From: Bacteroidales bacterium
GTDB lineage: Bacteria > Bacteroidota > Bacteroidia > Bacteroidales > UBA932
Length of the DNA stretch: 64,000 bases
Reading direction: 5' to 3'
Assembly: GCA_016285455.1 (NCBI GenBank)
Contig: JAEEQS010000001.1
Location: forward strand, 310,001-374,000
Below the pieces are notes generated by a model that was not told the DNA's origin, made no database searches, and was given only the letters and a program-made list of their open reading frames with translations. Every line of letters begins with the position of its first letter. Positions within the stretch are counted from its first letter, which is position 1. Positions 34,897-44,188 of the stretch are shown in pieces. The position numbers were made by a program, and so were the translations under genes.

Positions 34897-35986
34897 ATGT
34901 CAGTATTTAAGGACAGGATCTTACTTATTACCGGCGGAACTTGTTTGTTTGATAATGCAGTGTTGAATCGGTTCCTGCGGACCGATAATGGTGAAATACG
35001 CTTCTTCTCACGTGACGAGAAGAAGCAGGACGACATGCGGCACGACTTCCAGGCACGTAAGCCGAAGGTGGCAGGGAAGATTAGGTTCTACATCGGTGAT
35101 GTGCTGAACAAGAGCACGCTGAAGTATGCGATGAAGGGAGTGGACTATGTGTTCCGCGCCGCTGCGTTGAATCAGGTGCCCTGTTGCGAATTTTTTCCGA
35201 TGGAGGCGGTGATGGCCAATGTCATCGGGACGGACAATGTGCTGGATGCTGCCATCGATGCGAGTGTGAAATGTGTCATTTGCCTCTCCACTGACAAGGC
35301 CGTTTATCCTATCTATGCGATGGGTATTACCAAGGGCATCGAGGAGAAAGTTGCTATAGCCAAAAGCCGCAACTCGAGTGACACCAGATCTGCTGCACTC
35401 GCTATGGAAAAGTGATGTGCAGCCGTGGCAGTGTCATCCCTCTGCGGATAGACCAGATCCGCAAGGGTAATCCCATCACCATAACCGAACCCAAGATGAC
35501 ACGTTTCATTATGAGCACTGAGGAGGCAGTGGACCTTGTGCACTTAGCCTTCGAAAACGGCAAGAATGGAGACATCCTTGTCCAGAAAGCCCCCGCCTGT
35601 GCCATTCAAACCCAGGCCAAAGCGGTGTGCGAGCTCTTTGCGGAATAATCGGCCGCAGGTCTAAGGTTCAAGTGCTGCAGAAGAATTAAAACGCCAAATT
35701 CGCGTGATTGGAATAAGACACGGTGAAAAGATGTACGAGACCCTTTCTCAGCAAGGAGGAGGCCGCTAAGGCCGAGGATATGGGAAATTTCTATCGTGTG
35801 CTGGCTGATAACCGCGACCTCAACTACGATAAGTACTTCAAGGAAGGCGATGCTAAGCGGGCTAAGATTGAGGAGTTTAATTCCGACAATACTCGTCGGC
35901 TGAACCTAGAGGAAACGAAGGCCAAGATCGCCTCTTTGGAGTATATCCAGAACGAGTTGAATGGCATCACAAATGTGCTGAAGTAA
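34897..35986 (+). pseudogene. UDP-GlcNAc 4,6-dehydratase, CapE/WbjB/PseB-like, frameshifted
   Basis: The first frame (34897-35415) reads as the N-terminal SDR half: ILLITGGT, FSRDEKKQDDMRH, GVDYVFRAAALNQVPCCEFFPMEAV and LSTDKAVYPIYAMG. The Rossmann glycine motif is damaged (GGTCLFDNA instead of GGTGSFGNA). Near 35390-35415 the frame shifts, and RYGKVMCSRGSVIPL continues in another frame to 35648 (MTRFIMSTEEAVDLVHLAFE). A third frame around 35700-35740 carries IRVIGIRHGEKMYETL, and the end (MGNFYRVLADNRDLNYDKYF) lies in 35765-35986. At least two frameshifts plus lost glycines make it non-functional. Remnant of an earlier glycan pathway. Confidence 0.85.
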
Positions 35987-36005
35987 CTAAGACTAAGGTT
36001 TCATT

Positions 36006-37097
36006 ATGAACATCCTGTACATTCTCGGTAATGGTTTTGATCTGTCACTAGGGCTTGATACCAGTTACAGATCTTTCTTGAAGCACTATCTTAATAGCCA
36101 TCAGCCTAATACAGACCCCTTCATTAAGGACTTTCAGGATGAAGTGTGGAAGGATATTGAAACATGGACGGATTTAGAGACAAATCTCGGGCAATGGTTA
36201 AATGACAAGGTAACAAGAGAAAGAGCTATAGCCGTTCACGATGACCTGGTTAATGAACTGTCATTGTATATGAAGAATGAGCAGGAGAGGTTAAAACCAG
36301 AGGCCAAGGTGCGAGAACAGATTCTTTCTAATATGGCAAACGTCTCTCATCATCTGAATCGGAATTTGGACTCAAGAGACATTACAAATTACATCTTGAA
36401 GCATGTGAATAATACTCCTCACGTTATTAACACAATCACTCTAAATTATACTGATACTTTTGAGCGCCTTGCCCTTAAGGAAGGTGAGAATGTGTTTCAA
36501 TGCACAGATAACAAGATTAACTTCTTATTCAATCGTCCCATCCATGTTCATGGTACTGTGGATGAGGGGATTGTGCTGGGTGTAAATGACGAGAAACAGA
36601 TACACAACAAGCAGTTGGTAAAGGAGAATAGCATTCAAAACCGGTTTATAAAAACTTCAACGATTAACAACGTCTATAGAACGGGTTTTGAAGAACAAGT
36701 GACAAATGCGATAGACGCGGCCCATTTGATATGTGTGTACGGAACATCTTTTGGTAAGACAGACAAGCGTATTTGGAATCGCATTATGAATCGTGTTGTG
36801 AATAAAAACGTACAGGTCATTCTTTTCCATTACGGAATTGAAACCTTTGGAGGAAACGAAGGCCCCAAAATGGTGGATAAGGTGGAGAAGATGAATAGGC
36901 TGTTTGTTTCCTACGGAATTGCGTCCGATACAGGCCGTCCTGTATCCATTCCATCCAACTTGTTGGGTGTATATAACTCTGATATTTTCAATATTAAAGT
37001 CGATGTTCTGAATCAGAAACCAGTCTATTTGCCTGACGAGGCAGAGATGTTGGCAAGGACACAAAAATCCATAGAAGAGGCTCTGAGAGTAAAGTAA
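36006..37097 (+). CDS. AbiH-family abortive infection protein
   Basis: 363 residues, no signal peptide. The N-terminus ILYILGNGFDLSLGLDTSY is the hallmark of the Bacteriophage AbiH family (PF14253), and the middle has the family's NTITLNYTDTFE and HVHGTVDEGIVLGVND stretches. AbiH from Lactococcus blocks phage multiplication by a mechanism not known to me. The gene stands alone, 19 bases after the broken CapE-like gene and just before an rmlA stub, so it looks like a single-gene defence cargo dropped between degraded polysaccharide genes. Full length and intact. Confidence 0.85.
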   Translation: MNILYILGNGFDLSLGLDTSYRSFLKHYLNSHQPNTDPFIKDFQDEVWKDIETWTDLETNLGQWLNDKVTRERAIAVHDDLVNELSLYMKNEQERLKPEAKVREQILSNMANVSHHLNRNLDSRDITNYILKHVNNTPHVINTITLNYTDTFERLALKEGENVFQCTDNKINFLFNRPIHVHGTVDEGIVLGVNDEKQIHNKQLVKENSIQNRFIKTSTINNVYRTGFEEQVTNAIDAAHLICVYGTSFGKTDKRIWNRIMNRVVNKNVQVILFHYGIETFGGNEGPKMVDKVEKMNRLFVSYGIASDTGRPVSIPSNLLGVYNSDIFNIKVDVLNQKPVYLPDEAEMLARTQKSIEEALRVK

Positions 37098-37117
37098 AGA
37101 AATAATACCACATACCA

Positions 37118-37261
37118 ATGAAAGGAATAGTACTCGCCGGAGGGTCCGGCACGCGGCTTTATCCGATTACCAAGGGTGTTAGCAAACAGTTGTTGCCCAT
37201 CTACGACAAGCCGATGGTGTATTACCCCATCAGTGCGCTGATGCCGGCAGGAATTAAGTGA
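37118..37261 (+). pseudogene. rmlA: rmlA 5' stub (glucose-1-phosphate thymidylyltransferase)
   Basis: 47 codons reading [35 protein letters not shown], the nucleotide-binding signature of RmlA, then LMPAGIK and a stop. The intact enzyme is about 290-295 residues, so about 85% is gone. The next gene, wecB, starts 42 bases later. This is the right-hand scar where the island meets the current glycan operon. Confidence 0.9.
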
Positions 37262-37303
37262 ACGTGGCAGGGGAACCGAAATAAACAATAACGATATACG
37301 ATA

Positions 37304-38482
37304 ATGAAGAAAGTAATGTTAGTGTTTGGAACGCGGCCGGAGGCGATTAAGATGTGTCCGCTGGTCAAGGAGTTCCAGAAGTGTCCCGAGGAGTTTGAGA
37401 CGATAGTGTGTGTGACGGGACAGCACCGCGAGATGCTGGATCAGGTGCTACGCATCTTCGCCGTGAAGCCAGACTTTGACCTCAATATCATGAAGCAGGG
37501 ACAGGACCTGTACGACGTCACCGCCCGCGTGCTCACAGGTATGCGCGACGTGTTCAAGGAGTGCAAGCCTGATGTGGTGCTGGTCCACGGCGACACCACC
37601 ACCTCTACCGCCGCTGCCCTCGCTGCGTTTTACCAGCAGATTCCTGTGGGCCACGTGGAGGCCGGCCTCCGCACCCACAACATCTACAGTCCATGGCCCG
37701 AGGAGATGAACCGCCAGATCACAGGCCGCATCGCTACTTACGACTTCGCCCCCACGCCCCTCAGCGAGCAGAACCTTCTCGACGAGAAGGCTCAGGGCCG
37801 GATTTTCGTCACCGGCAACACCGTCATCGATGCCCTCCATATGGTGGTCGATAAGCTCAAGAGCGACAAGGCTCTTGCCGATGAGCAGGTCAATGTCCTC
37901 AAGACCGCAGGGTACGATGTCATTCGCCTTGACAACGGACGCAAGCTGGTGCTGATAACCGGCCACCGCAGAGAGAACTTCGGCGAAGGCTTCATTTCGA
38001 TGGTCACTGCGATGAAAGACCTCAGCGAGAAATACCCCGAGGTCGATTTCGTCTATCCGATGCACCTCAACCCCAACGTACGCAAGCCCATCCACGAAGT
38101 GTTCGGCGAAGACCTCACCAAGTACAGCAACTTCTTCTTCATCGAACCGCTGCAGTACCTTGAGTTCGTCTATCTGATGGAGAAATCCACCGTCGTCCTC
38201 ACCGACAGTGGCGGCATCCAGGAAGAGGCCCCCGGCCTGGGCAAGCCCGTCCTTGTGATGCGCGACACCACCGAGCGTCCCGAAGCCCTCAAGAGCGGCA
38301 CCGTCCACCTCGTGGGCACCAATCACGACCTCATCGTCAGTGAAGTCAGCACCCTCCTCGACGACCCGCAGGCCTACGAGCGTATGTCCAAGGCCGTCAA
38401 CCCCTACGGCGACGGCAAGGCCTGCAGCCGCATCGTCCGGGTACTCAAGGGTGAGCAGGTCGATAGATACGAGGTGAAGTAG
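37304..38482 (+). CDS. wecB: UDP-N-acetylglucosamine 2-epimerase (non-hydrolysing)
   Basis: 392 residues converting UDP-GlcNAc to UDP-ManNAc. Signatures: VFGTRPEAIKM at the N-terminus, HGDTTTSTAAALAAF, HVEAGLRTHN, PEEMNR and GGIQEEAPGLGKPVLVMRDTTERPE. Its codon use is strongly GC-ending and unlike the AT-rich genes on both sides; wecC shares this bias, so the two probably arrived together. wecC follows 68 bases downstream and uses the product. No promoter identified, although the 42-base gap from the rmlA stub leaves room for one. Confidence 0.95.
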   Translation: MKKVMLVFGTRPEAIKMCPLVKEFQKCPEEFETIVCVTGQHREMLDQVLRIFAVKPDFDLNIMKQGQDLYDVTARVLTGMRDVFKECKPDVVLVHGDTTTSTAAALAAFYQQIPVGHVEAGLRTHNIYSPWPEEMNRQITGRIATYDFAPTPLSEQNLLDEKAQGRIFVTGNTVIDALHMVVDKLKSDKALADEQVNVLKTAGYDVIRLDNGRKLVLITGHRRENFGEGFISMVTAMKDLSEKYPEVDFVYPMHLNPNVRKPIHEVFGEDLTKYSNFFFIEPLQYLEFVYLMEKSTVVLTDSGGIQEEAPGLGKPVLVMRDTTERPEALKSGTVHLVGTNHDLIVSEVSTLLDDPQAYERMSKAVNPYGDGKACSRIVRVLKGEQVDRYEVK

Positions 38483-38550
38483 ATATTCACGGACAATTAA
38501 TGGATAATTTCTGACAATTAATGTTTGAATAATAAATACACAGTAACAAT

Positions 38551-39774
38551 ATGATCAACGTAATTGGCCTCGGCTACATCGGTCTTCCGACCGCCCTTAT
38601 GATGGCATCCCACGGTGTGGAAGTCATCGGTACAGACTTCAACAAAGAATTGGTGGCAACCCTCAATGCCGGTAAGACGACCTTCAAGGAAGACGGTCTT
38701 GACGAGCTCTTCGCCGCAGCCGTCAAGGCGGGCATCAAGTTCACCACCGAGTATCAGAAGACGGATATGTACATTGTCTCCGTCCCGACCCCCTACGACA
38801 AGTTCTCCAAGAAGGTGGACGCCTGCTACGTCGTCGCTGCCGTCAAGGAAGTGATGAAGGTATGCCCCAAGGGAGCCACCGTCGTCATCGAATCCACCGT
38901 CAGCCCCGGCACCATCGACAAGTTCGTCCGTCCCGTCATCGAAGCCAACGGCTTCAAGATTGGCGAAGACATCAACCTCGTCCACGCCCCCGAGCGCATC
39001 ATCCCCGGCAATATGGTCTATGAGCTGCTGCACAACAACCGCACCATCGGAGCCGACTCCAAGGAAATCGGCGAGAAGGTCAAGAGCTACTACGCCTCCT
39101 TCTGCCAAGGCGAAATCGTCGTCACCGACATCCGCACGGCCGAGATGACCAAGGTCGTCGAGAACACCTACCGTGCCGTCAACATCGCCTTTGCCAACGA
39201 GCTCAGCCGCATCTGCCGTCACGACAATATGGATGTCTATGAGATCATCCGCATCTGCAATATGCACCCCCGCGTGAACATCCTCCAGCCCGGCCCCGGT
39301 GTAGGCGGCCACTGCATCAGCGTCGATCCCTGGTTCCTCGTGGGCGACTATCCCCAGCTGGCCAAGGTCATCGACGAGTCGATGAAGACCAACGACTATC
39401 AGCCCGTCTTCGTCCTCGAGCGCATCCACGAGATTATGGAGAAGCACGGCATCACCGACAACCGCCGCATCGGCCTCTACGGCCTCACCTACAAGGAGAA
39501 CGTCGATGACATCCGCGAGAGCCCGACCCTCCAGATGCTCGACATCCAGGAGCGCCACCTTGCCCGCCCGCTGAAGACCTTCGACCCCTTCTTCACCGAA
39601 AAGGAGATTGTTAAGAACCAGATTCTTGACTTCGACCAGTTCCTCGACGAGGTGGATATGATTGTTATCATGGTGAAGCATGACCATATTAAGCAGAACT
39701 GGGACAAGCTGAAGGGGAAAGTCATCCTCGATTGTCACAACATTTGTCCGTTGGATGGCATTTATCATATCTAG
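38551..39774 (+). CDS. wecC: UDP-N-acetyl-D-mannosamine dehydrogenase
   Basis: 407 residues oxidising UDP-ManNAc to UDP-ManNAcA with NAD. N-terminal Rossmann motif GLGYIGLPTA (5-14), PTPYDKF, ESTVSPGT, PERIIPG, and the catalytic-cysteine loop PGVGGHCISVDPWF, followed by GLTYKENVDDIRESP. The WecC-type PWF after the cysteine loop separates it from the next dehydrogenase (PYY). High GC, C-ending codons; this bias leaves the antisense strand almost free of stops, which produces a spurious long antisense frame. Together with wecB it completes the ManNAcA pathway. Confidence 0.95.
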   Translation: MINVIGLGYIGLPTALMMASHGVEVIGTDFNKELVATLNAGKTTFKEDGLDELFAAAVKAGIKFTTEYQKTDMYIVSVPTPYDKFSKKVDACYVVAAVKEVMKVCPKGATVVIESTVSPGTIDKFVRPVIEANGFKIGEDINLVHAPERIIPGNMVYELLHNNRTIGADSKEIGEKVKSYYASFCQGEIVVTDIRTAEMTKVVENTYRAVNIAFANELSRICRHDNMDVYEIIRICNMHPRVNILQPGPGVGGHCISVDPWFLVGDYPQLAKVIDESMKTNDYQPVFVLERIHEIMEKHGITDNRRIGLYGLTYKENVDDIRESPTLQMLDIQERHLARPLKTFDPFFTEKEIVKNQILDFDQFLDEVDMIVIMVKHDHIKQNWDKLKGKVILDCHNICPLDGIYHI

Positions 39775-39804
39775 TCTAGTATGGAAATTTTAACTGTTAA
39801 TAAT

Positions 39805-41079
39805 ATGCAAAAGATAAAGATTGGTGTAATCGGACTCGGTTACGTTGGCCTGCCTTTGGCACGCCTCTTTTCAACAAAGTATGAAACTGTCGGTTTTGAC
39901 ATGAACCAAGCCCGTGTGGATGCCTTGATGGCTGGACACGATGCAACCCTGGAAGTGAGCGACGAACTCCTTCAAGATGCCATTAATAACCACGGCTTTG
40001 TGTGTACTACTGATTTGGAGAAGATTCGCGACTGCAACTTCTATGTGGTGGCAGTTCCTACCCCCGTGGACGAGAACAAGGCTCCCGACCTGAAACCGCT
40101 ATGGGGAGCTAGCGAGACCGTTGGTAAAGTCATTAGCAAGGGAGACATTGTGGTATATGAATCTACTGTTTATCCCGGTGTAACAGAAGACGAGTGCCTG
40201 CCTGTAGTTGAGCGTGTGAGCGGCCTAAAGTTCAATGTGGATTTTTTTGCAGGTTACAGCCCAGAGCGTATCAATCCTGGTGACAAGGTGCATACCGTGG
40301 AGAAGATTTTGAAAATTACTTCTGGTTCTACTCCTAAGGTTGCAGAAATCGTGGATTATGTCTATAACAGTGTCCTGCTGAACGGTACCCACAAGGCTCC
40401 GAGCATTAAAGTGGCCGAAGCCGCCAAGGTAATTGAGAACTCTGAACGAGACATCATGATTGCTTTCTTCAACGAACTTTCCAAGATCTTCACATTGATG
40501 GGCATTGATACAACCGACGTGGTTGAGGCTGCTGGCACAAAGTGGAACTTCATCAAGATGAACCCTGGTCTGGTAGGTGGTCATTGCATCTCTGTTGACC
40601 CGTACTACTTGGCACAATGCGCACAGCGTATGGGCTACAACCCTGAGATTATTCTTGCCGGTCGTCGTATGAACGACGGTATGGGAGCCTACGTGGTAGA
40701 TCAGACCATCAAACACATGTTAAAGAAGGGTATTCAGGTATTGCATTCCAATATCCTAATTCTGGGCTTCACTTTCAAGGAAAACTGTCCGGATGTGCGT
40801 AATACCCGAGTCATTGACATTTATCACGCTCTTCAAGAATACAACGTCAATGTGACCGTCTATGATCCTTGGGCTAACCCTGCCGTTGTTAAGAAAGAGT
40901 ATGGTATAGATATAGTGAGCGAAATGCCGAAGGGTAGATTTGATGCAGCCATTGTGGCCGTTGCTCATAAGCAATTCCGAGATAATGATGTAAATTGGGA
41001 TGAGTTGCTAGAGAAGAACCATGTTATCTTCGATGTTAAGTGTATTCTTCCAAGAGACATTGTTGATGGAAGACTATAA
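39805..41079 (+). CDS. Nucleotide-sugar dehydrogenase, TviB/WbpO/WbpA-like
   Basis: 424 residues from the ATG at 39805; an in-frame ATG at 39781 would add 8 residues, but 39805 gives the family-typical start directly before KIGVIGLGYVGLPLA. Other marks: VPTPVDENKAPDL, ESTVYPGVTED, SPERINPGD, and the catalytic loop GLVGGHCISVDPYYLAQ. The family oxidises UDP-GlcNAc or UDP-GalNAc to the uronic acid. Given the WlbA/C/D/B genes downstream, UDP-GlcNAcA for the ManNAc3NAcA route is the most likely product. Its codon use is mixed, distinct from the GC-rich wecC that ends 30 bases before. Confidence 0.9.
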   Translation: MQKIKIGVIGLGYVGLPLARLFSTKYETVGFDMNQARVDALMAGHDATLEVSDELLQDAINNHGFVCTTDLEKIRDCNFYVVAVPTPVDENKAPDLKPLWGASETVGKVISKGDIVVYESTVYPGVTEDECLPVVERVSGLKFNVDFFAGYSPERINPGDKVHTVEKILKITSGSTPKVAEIVDYVYNSVLLNGTHKAPSIKVAEAAKVIENSERDIMIAFFNELSKIFTLMGIDTTDVVEAAGTKWNFIKMNPGLVGGHCISVDPYYLAQCAQRMGYNPEIILAGRRMNDGMGAYVVDQTIKHMLKKGIQVLHSNILILGFTFKENCPDVRNTRVIDIYHALQEYNVNVTVYDPWANPAVVKKEYGIDIVSEMPKGRFDAAIVAVAHKQFRDNDVNWDELLEKNHVIFDVKCILPRDIVDGRL

Positions 41080-41602
41080 GGAGAAAGATCTAGTTCAGTG
41101 TTGAGAGAATCCGCATACTGCTCAAAAGGGAGGGATGTGGATGCTACTCTTACTTTTAGTCTGGGTTATACATCAGGCCAGTAGGAGATATTACTGAAAA
41201 GAATGGTATAAATGTAGAATACTCCTGTGAGGATGGTGGTGATATATTACTTTGCTAACGAATCCTCTATAAAGGCAAGGCAGAAGGCGATAATGATTCT
41301 ATTAAGAAGAGGATTACCAATCATATTAACGACAGAGATGCCTCGGACTAAGGTAAACTATCAATTTGGGACGAGATTTTGCGATGAAGGAGAACATGTC
41401 GTCTATAACTTTCTAAAAATGGTATATACCTTCACGACATAGAAGACGTACTTATCGCAAAGAATGATGTATGTGCCAACATTGTTTAACAATTGGGAAG
41501 AGTGTAATGCTGATGTTTGGCATATTGTGATGAAAAATACGGGCAGGTCGGTATGTTCAATAGAGAAGTGAAGCACTGGAAACGGTTCTGATTAAGGGAT
41601 AA
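41080..41602. other. 523-base non-coding region with decayed coding sequence
   Basis: No intact gene. Short peptide-like stretches are readable in different frames, for example NGIYLHDIEDVLIAKNDVCANIV at about 41418-41489, preceded in other frames by GEHVVYNFLKM and followed by YGQVGMFNREVKHWKRF near 41540-41588. These join into one plausible protein if frameshifts are assumed, but I cannot identify it. It is presumably a dead gene that sat between the dehydrogenase and the flippase. No clear promoter or terminator was found. Confidence 0.5.
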
Positions 41603-43156
41603 ATGGCAGAGACCTCGAATTTGTTAAGTAACAAAAGGATAGCAAAGAACAGCATATTCCTAAGTATAAGGATGGTTGTTGTTCTTTGCATCACTCTGTA
41701 TACGTCTAGAGTAGTATTGCATGCTCTGGGAGTCGAGGACTACGGTGTATTCAATGTTGTGGGCGGATTCGTGTCTATGTTTGCCTTCCTCAACACCTCA
41801 ATGAGCAATGGAATACAACGTTTCTTTAACTTTGAGTTAGGAAAAAACGGGGAAGAAGGAGCAAATAAAGTCTATAAGTCTGCTTTACTCATACAACTTA
41901 TCCTTGGTGTTGTAATAATTATTCTTACTGAGAGTTTCGGTATTTGGTATTTGCATAATAAGATGGTGATACCAGAGGAACGAATGTATGCGGCTGAGTG
42001 GGTATTTCAAATTTCAATAATTCAGTTTTTAGTGATTATTATGCAGGTGCCTTATACTGCAGCAGTGATGGCTCACGAAAAAATGGATTTTTATGCTATT
42101 GTTAGCATACTTGATGCTGTACTTAAATTGGCTTTGGTTCTTATTCTGCCGCATGTGGGGTTTGATAAATTGATTATCTGGGGACTTTTCGGGCTATTGA
42201 TACATATTTTTGACTTTAGCATATACTTTTTTTATTGCAAAAAGAAATTCAACGAGATTCGTCTCAGCCGCACTTCAATAAAAATAGAAAAGCCGTTGTT
42301 CGGTTCGATGCTTGGTTTTTCTGGTTGGAATGTTTTTGGCTCATTTTCGAACATGATGAGAGACCAGGGCATTAACCTAATCATCAATCTTTTCTTTGGT
42401 CCAGTTGTAAACGCTGCAAGAGGGATAGCAGTTCAGGTAAATTCAGCAATTTCCGGCTTAGTGTCCAGTATTCTAACACCAGTACGCCCACAGGTTATTC
42501 AATCATATGCAAAAGGAGATATAGATCGCTCTATGCGTCTAACTTTTAGCATTAGTAAATTAGGTCTTTGTTTCTTGTTATTATTGGCTCTTCCTGTTTG
42601 TGTTGAGATTGATTTCATTCTTAATCTCTGGCTTGGAGGCGTGGTTCCTAAGCATACACAGGCTTTCTGCATTATTATTTTGATAACTAGCGCAGCACTT
42701 ATTCCGATGGGAGCCTTAGCAACCTTGGTGCATGCATCTGGAAAAATGTTAAAATACCAGTTAATAGGCAGCATGGTTAAGTTTGTATCGGTGCCTATTG
42801 CCTATGTGATGCTTAAATTGGGGTATGCAGTAGAATGGGCATTTATAATGGTTCTCCTTTTTGATGCTATTGGTCTTGTTGTCGGTATGTTTATCATTAA
42901 AACATTAATGCCTTTCAGCATACGGTCGTATTTCAGATACGTAGTCATCCCAATCATACCTGTTCTCTTTATTTCATTGCTGGTAGACTGGATAATGCAT
43001 TCGTTCTTGTCTAATGAGATTATCCGAGTTCTGGCTGTCTTCATTTTGGGTTCGCTAATACTTCTTGCGTTAGTTTATTTTATCGCAATGACAAAAGATG
43101 AAAAGAAGCTCATTAACGGTATGGTGGTCAATTTCATCAAACGAAAAAGGAAGTAG
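41603..43156 (+). CDS. wzx: Polysaccharide flippase (Wzx-like, MATE/MOP superfamily)
   Basis: 517 residues with about 14 hydrophobic segments. The N-terminus SNKRIAKNSIFLSIRMVVVLCITLYTSRVVLHALGVEDYGVFNVVGG is typical of Bacteroidota oligosaccharide translocases. It should flip the lipid-linked repeat unit built by this operon. It is followed after 8 bases by the kinase-like gene, and base composition is AT-rich like the rest of this operon part. Distinct from the flippase at 1331, which has a different N-terminal family signature. Confidence 0.88.
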   Translation: MAETSNLLSNKRIAKNSIFLSIRMVVVLCITLYTSRVVLHALGVEDYGVFNVVGGFVSMFAFLNTSMSNGIQRFFNFELGKNGEEGANKVYKSALLIQLILGVVIIILTESFGIWYLHNKMVIPEERMYAAEWVFQISIIQFLVIIMQVPYTAAVMAHEKMDFYAIVSILDAVLKLALVLILPHVGFDKLIIWGLFGLLIHIFDFSIYFFYCKKKFNEIRLSRTSIKIEKPLFGSMLGFSGWNVFGSFSNMMRDQGINLIINLFFGPVVNAARGIAVQVNSAISGLVSSILTPVRPQVIQSYAKGDIDRSMRLTFSISKLGLCFLLLLALPVCVEIDFILNLWLGGVVPKHTQAFCIIILITSAALIPMGALATLVHASGKMLKYQLIGSMVKFVSVPIAYVMLKLGYAVEWAFIMVLLFDAIGLVVGMFIIKTLMPFSIRSYFRYVVIPIIPVLFISLLVDWIMHSFLSNEIIRVLAVFILGSLILLALVYFIAMTKDEKKLINGMVVNFIKRKRK

Positions 43157-43164
43157 GAAAAACG

Positions 43165-44184
43165 ATGGCAAGTATAAGGATTATACTAAGAGAAATTCGT
43201 CGTGCCTATAATACGTGTAAGCGAAACAGAGGCTTAGTGAGAGATATGTCTGATTATCTTAAGAATGGCGTCTATAAAAATACACCTACTGGCGACAGCG
43301 TTTATCTTGTTGGATCTACGAGAATAATTCGGGATACTTATACTTCATTCAAGAAGATCCCTGCGATTGCTAGAATCGCAACCTATTTTTTTTACCGATA
43401 TCGAATTAAAAAGTTCAAGCCAGGACGTTCTTTTTTCGGAACCCAACTTATTATCTCATCAAGCCAAAAAGAATTGAAAGTTTTTGACTTTGAGAATCAA
43501 TATGTACTGACTAAATATTCTTCTTTAGAAAAATTGTTGAAGTATAATGATAATAAGGAACTCTTCGCACATTCTTTCAACGTGGCAAAGACCATTAGTA
43601 TAGATGAACACAATTCGATTATTGTTGAACAATTAATACCTCATAAGGTTTTTGATATAGAATGCGTATTCCCAGAGCTTGTCCTATCATTGATTAAGCA
43701 TACTCATTCTATGAAAAGTGCAATAATAAAAAGCAGGGAAGATTTTAAAGAAAAGGCTATTTTCTTTGCCACTCGATTTGGTAATAGCAAAATTCTTGAA
43801 TGTCTAACAGAAGTGCCTTGTATTTTGGCCCATGGGGATTTGTGGTCATCGAATGTCATTTCAAATGGCACTAGTCTATTCGTTACCGATTTTGAACGAG
43901 TTGAAAACCGGTATTTTTTATATGATTTTTTTACATACATTTTTACAGAATGGCTTCTTAATAACAACTCGTCGTTGCTAAAAAACTACTTTCACGGAGA
44001 TTACGACAAATCTCTAGAGGAAATATTCATAGATTCTGGAGAAAACTATTTGAAAAACAAGAAGGAGGCTTACTTACTAGTATTCCTGATATATTATGTC
44101 AACGAGCGCTGGAAAGTTCCTTCTGTTAATGATGAAAGAGTTATCTCCTTTTTAAAATGTTACATACCATCATACTTCAGTTGA
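43165..44184 (+). CDS. Protein-kinase-fold (APH/choline-kinase-like) sugar or lipid kinase
   Basis: 339 residues, no membrane segment. The C-terminal half has the aminoglycoside-phosphotransferase-type Brenner motif ILAHGDLWSSNVI (near residue 221-233), followed by the metal-binding TDFERVEN as the DFG/DFE equivalent. The N-terminal half would be the ATP-binding lobe, but its lysine motif is not obvious. It starts 8 bases after wzx and 4 bases separate it from the thymidylate-kinase-like gene. By position it may phosphorylate a sugar, an alditol or a nucleoside precursor used as a glycan decoration. The true substrate is unknown. Confidence 0.7.
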   Translation: MASIRIILREIRRAYNTCKRNRGLVRDMSDYLKNGVYKNTPTGDSVYLVGSTRIIRDTYTSFKKIPAIARIATYFFYRYRIKKFKPGRSFFGTQLIISSSQKELKVFDFENQYVLTKYSSLEKLLKYNDNKELFAHSFNVAKTISIDEHNSIIVEQLIPHKVFDIECVFPELVLSLIKHTHSMKSAIIKSREDFKEKAIFFATRFGNSKILECLTEVPCILAHGDLWSSNVISNGTSLFVTDFERVENRYFLYDFFTYIFTEWLLNNNSSLLKNYFHGDYDKSLEEIFIDSGENYLKNKKEAYLLVFLIYYVNERWKVPSVNDERVISFLKCYIPSYFS

Positions 44185-44188
44185 GAAT

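Noticed and set aside
37448..38326. 292-residue antisense ORF over wecB
   Set aside because: Same codon-bias artefact; wecB motifs on the plus strand are complete.
38518..39768. 416-residue antisense ORF
   Set aside because: It mirrors wecC exactly and exists because strong codon bias removes stops on the other strand. Its translation is a monotonous Val/Asp/Leu/Glu-rich string with no domain. wecC on the plus strand has all family motifs.
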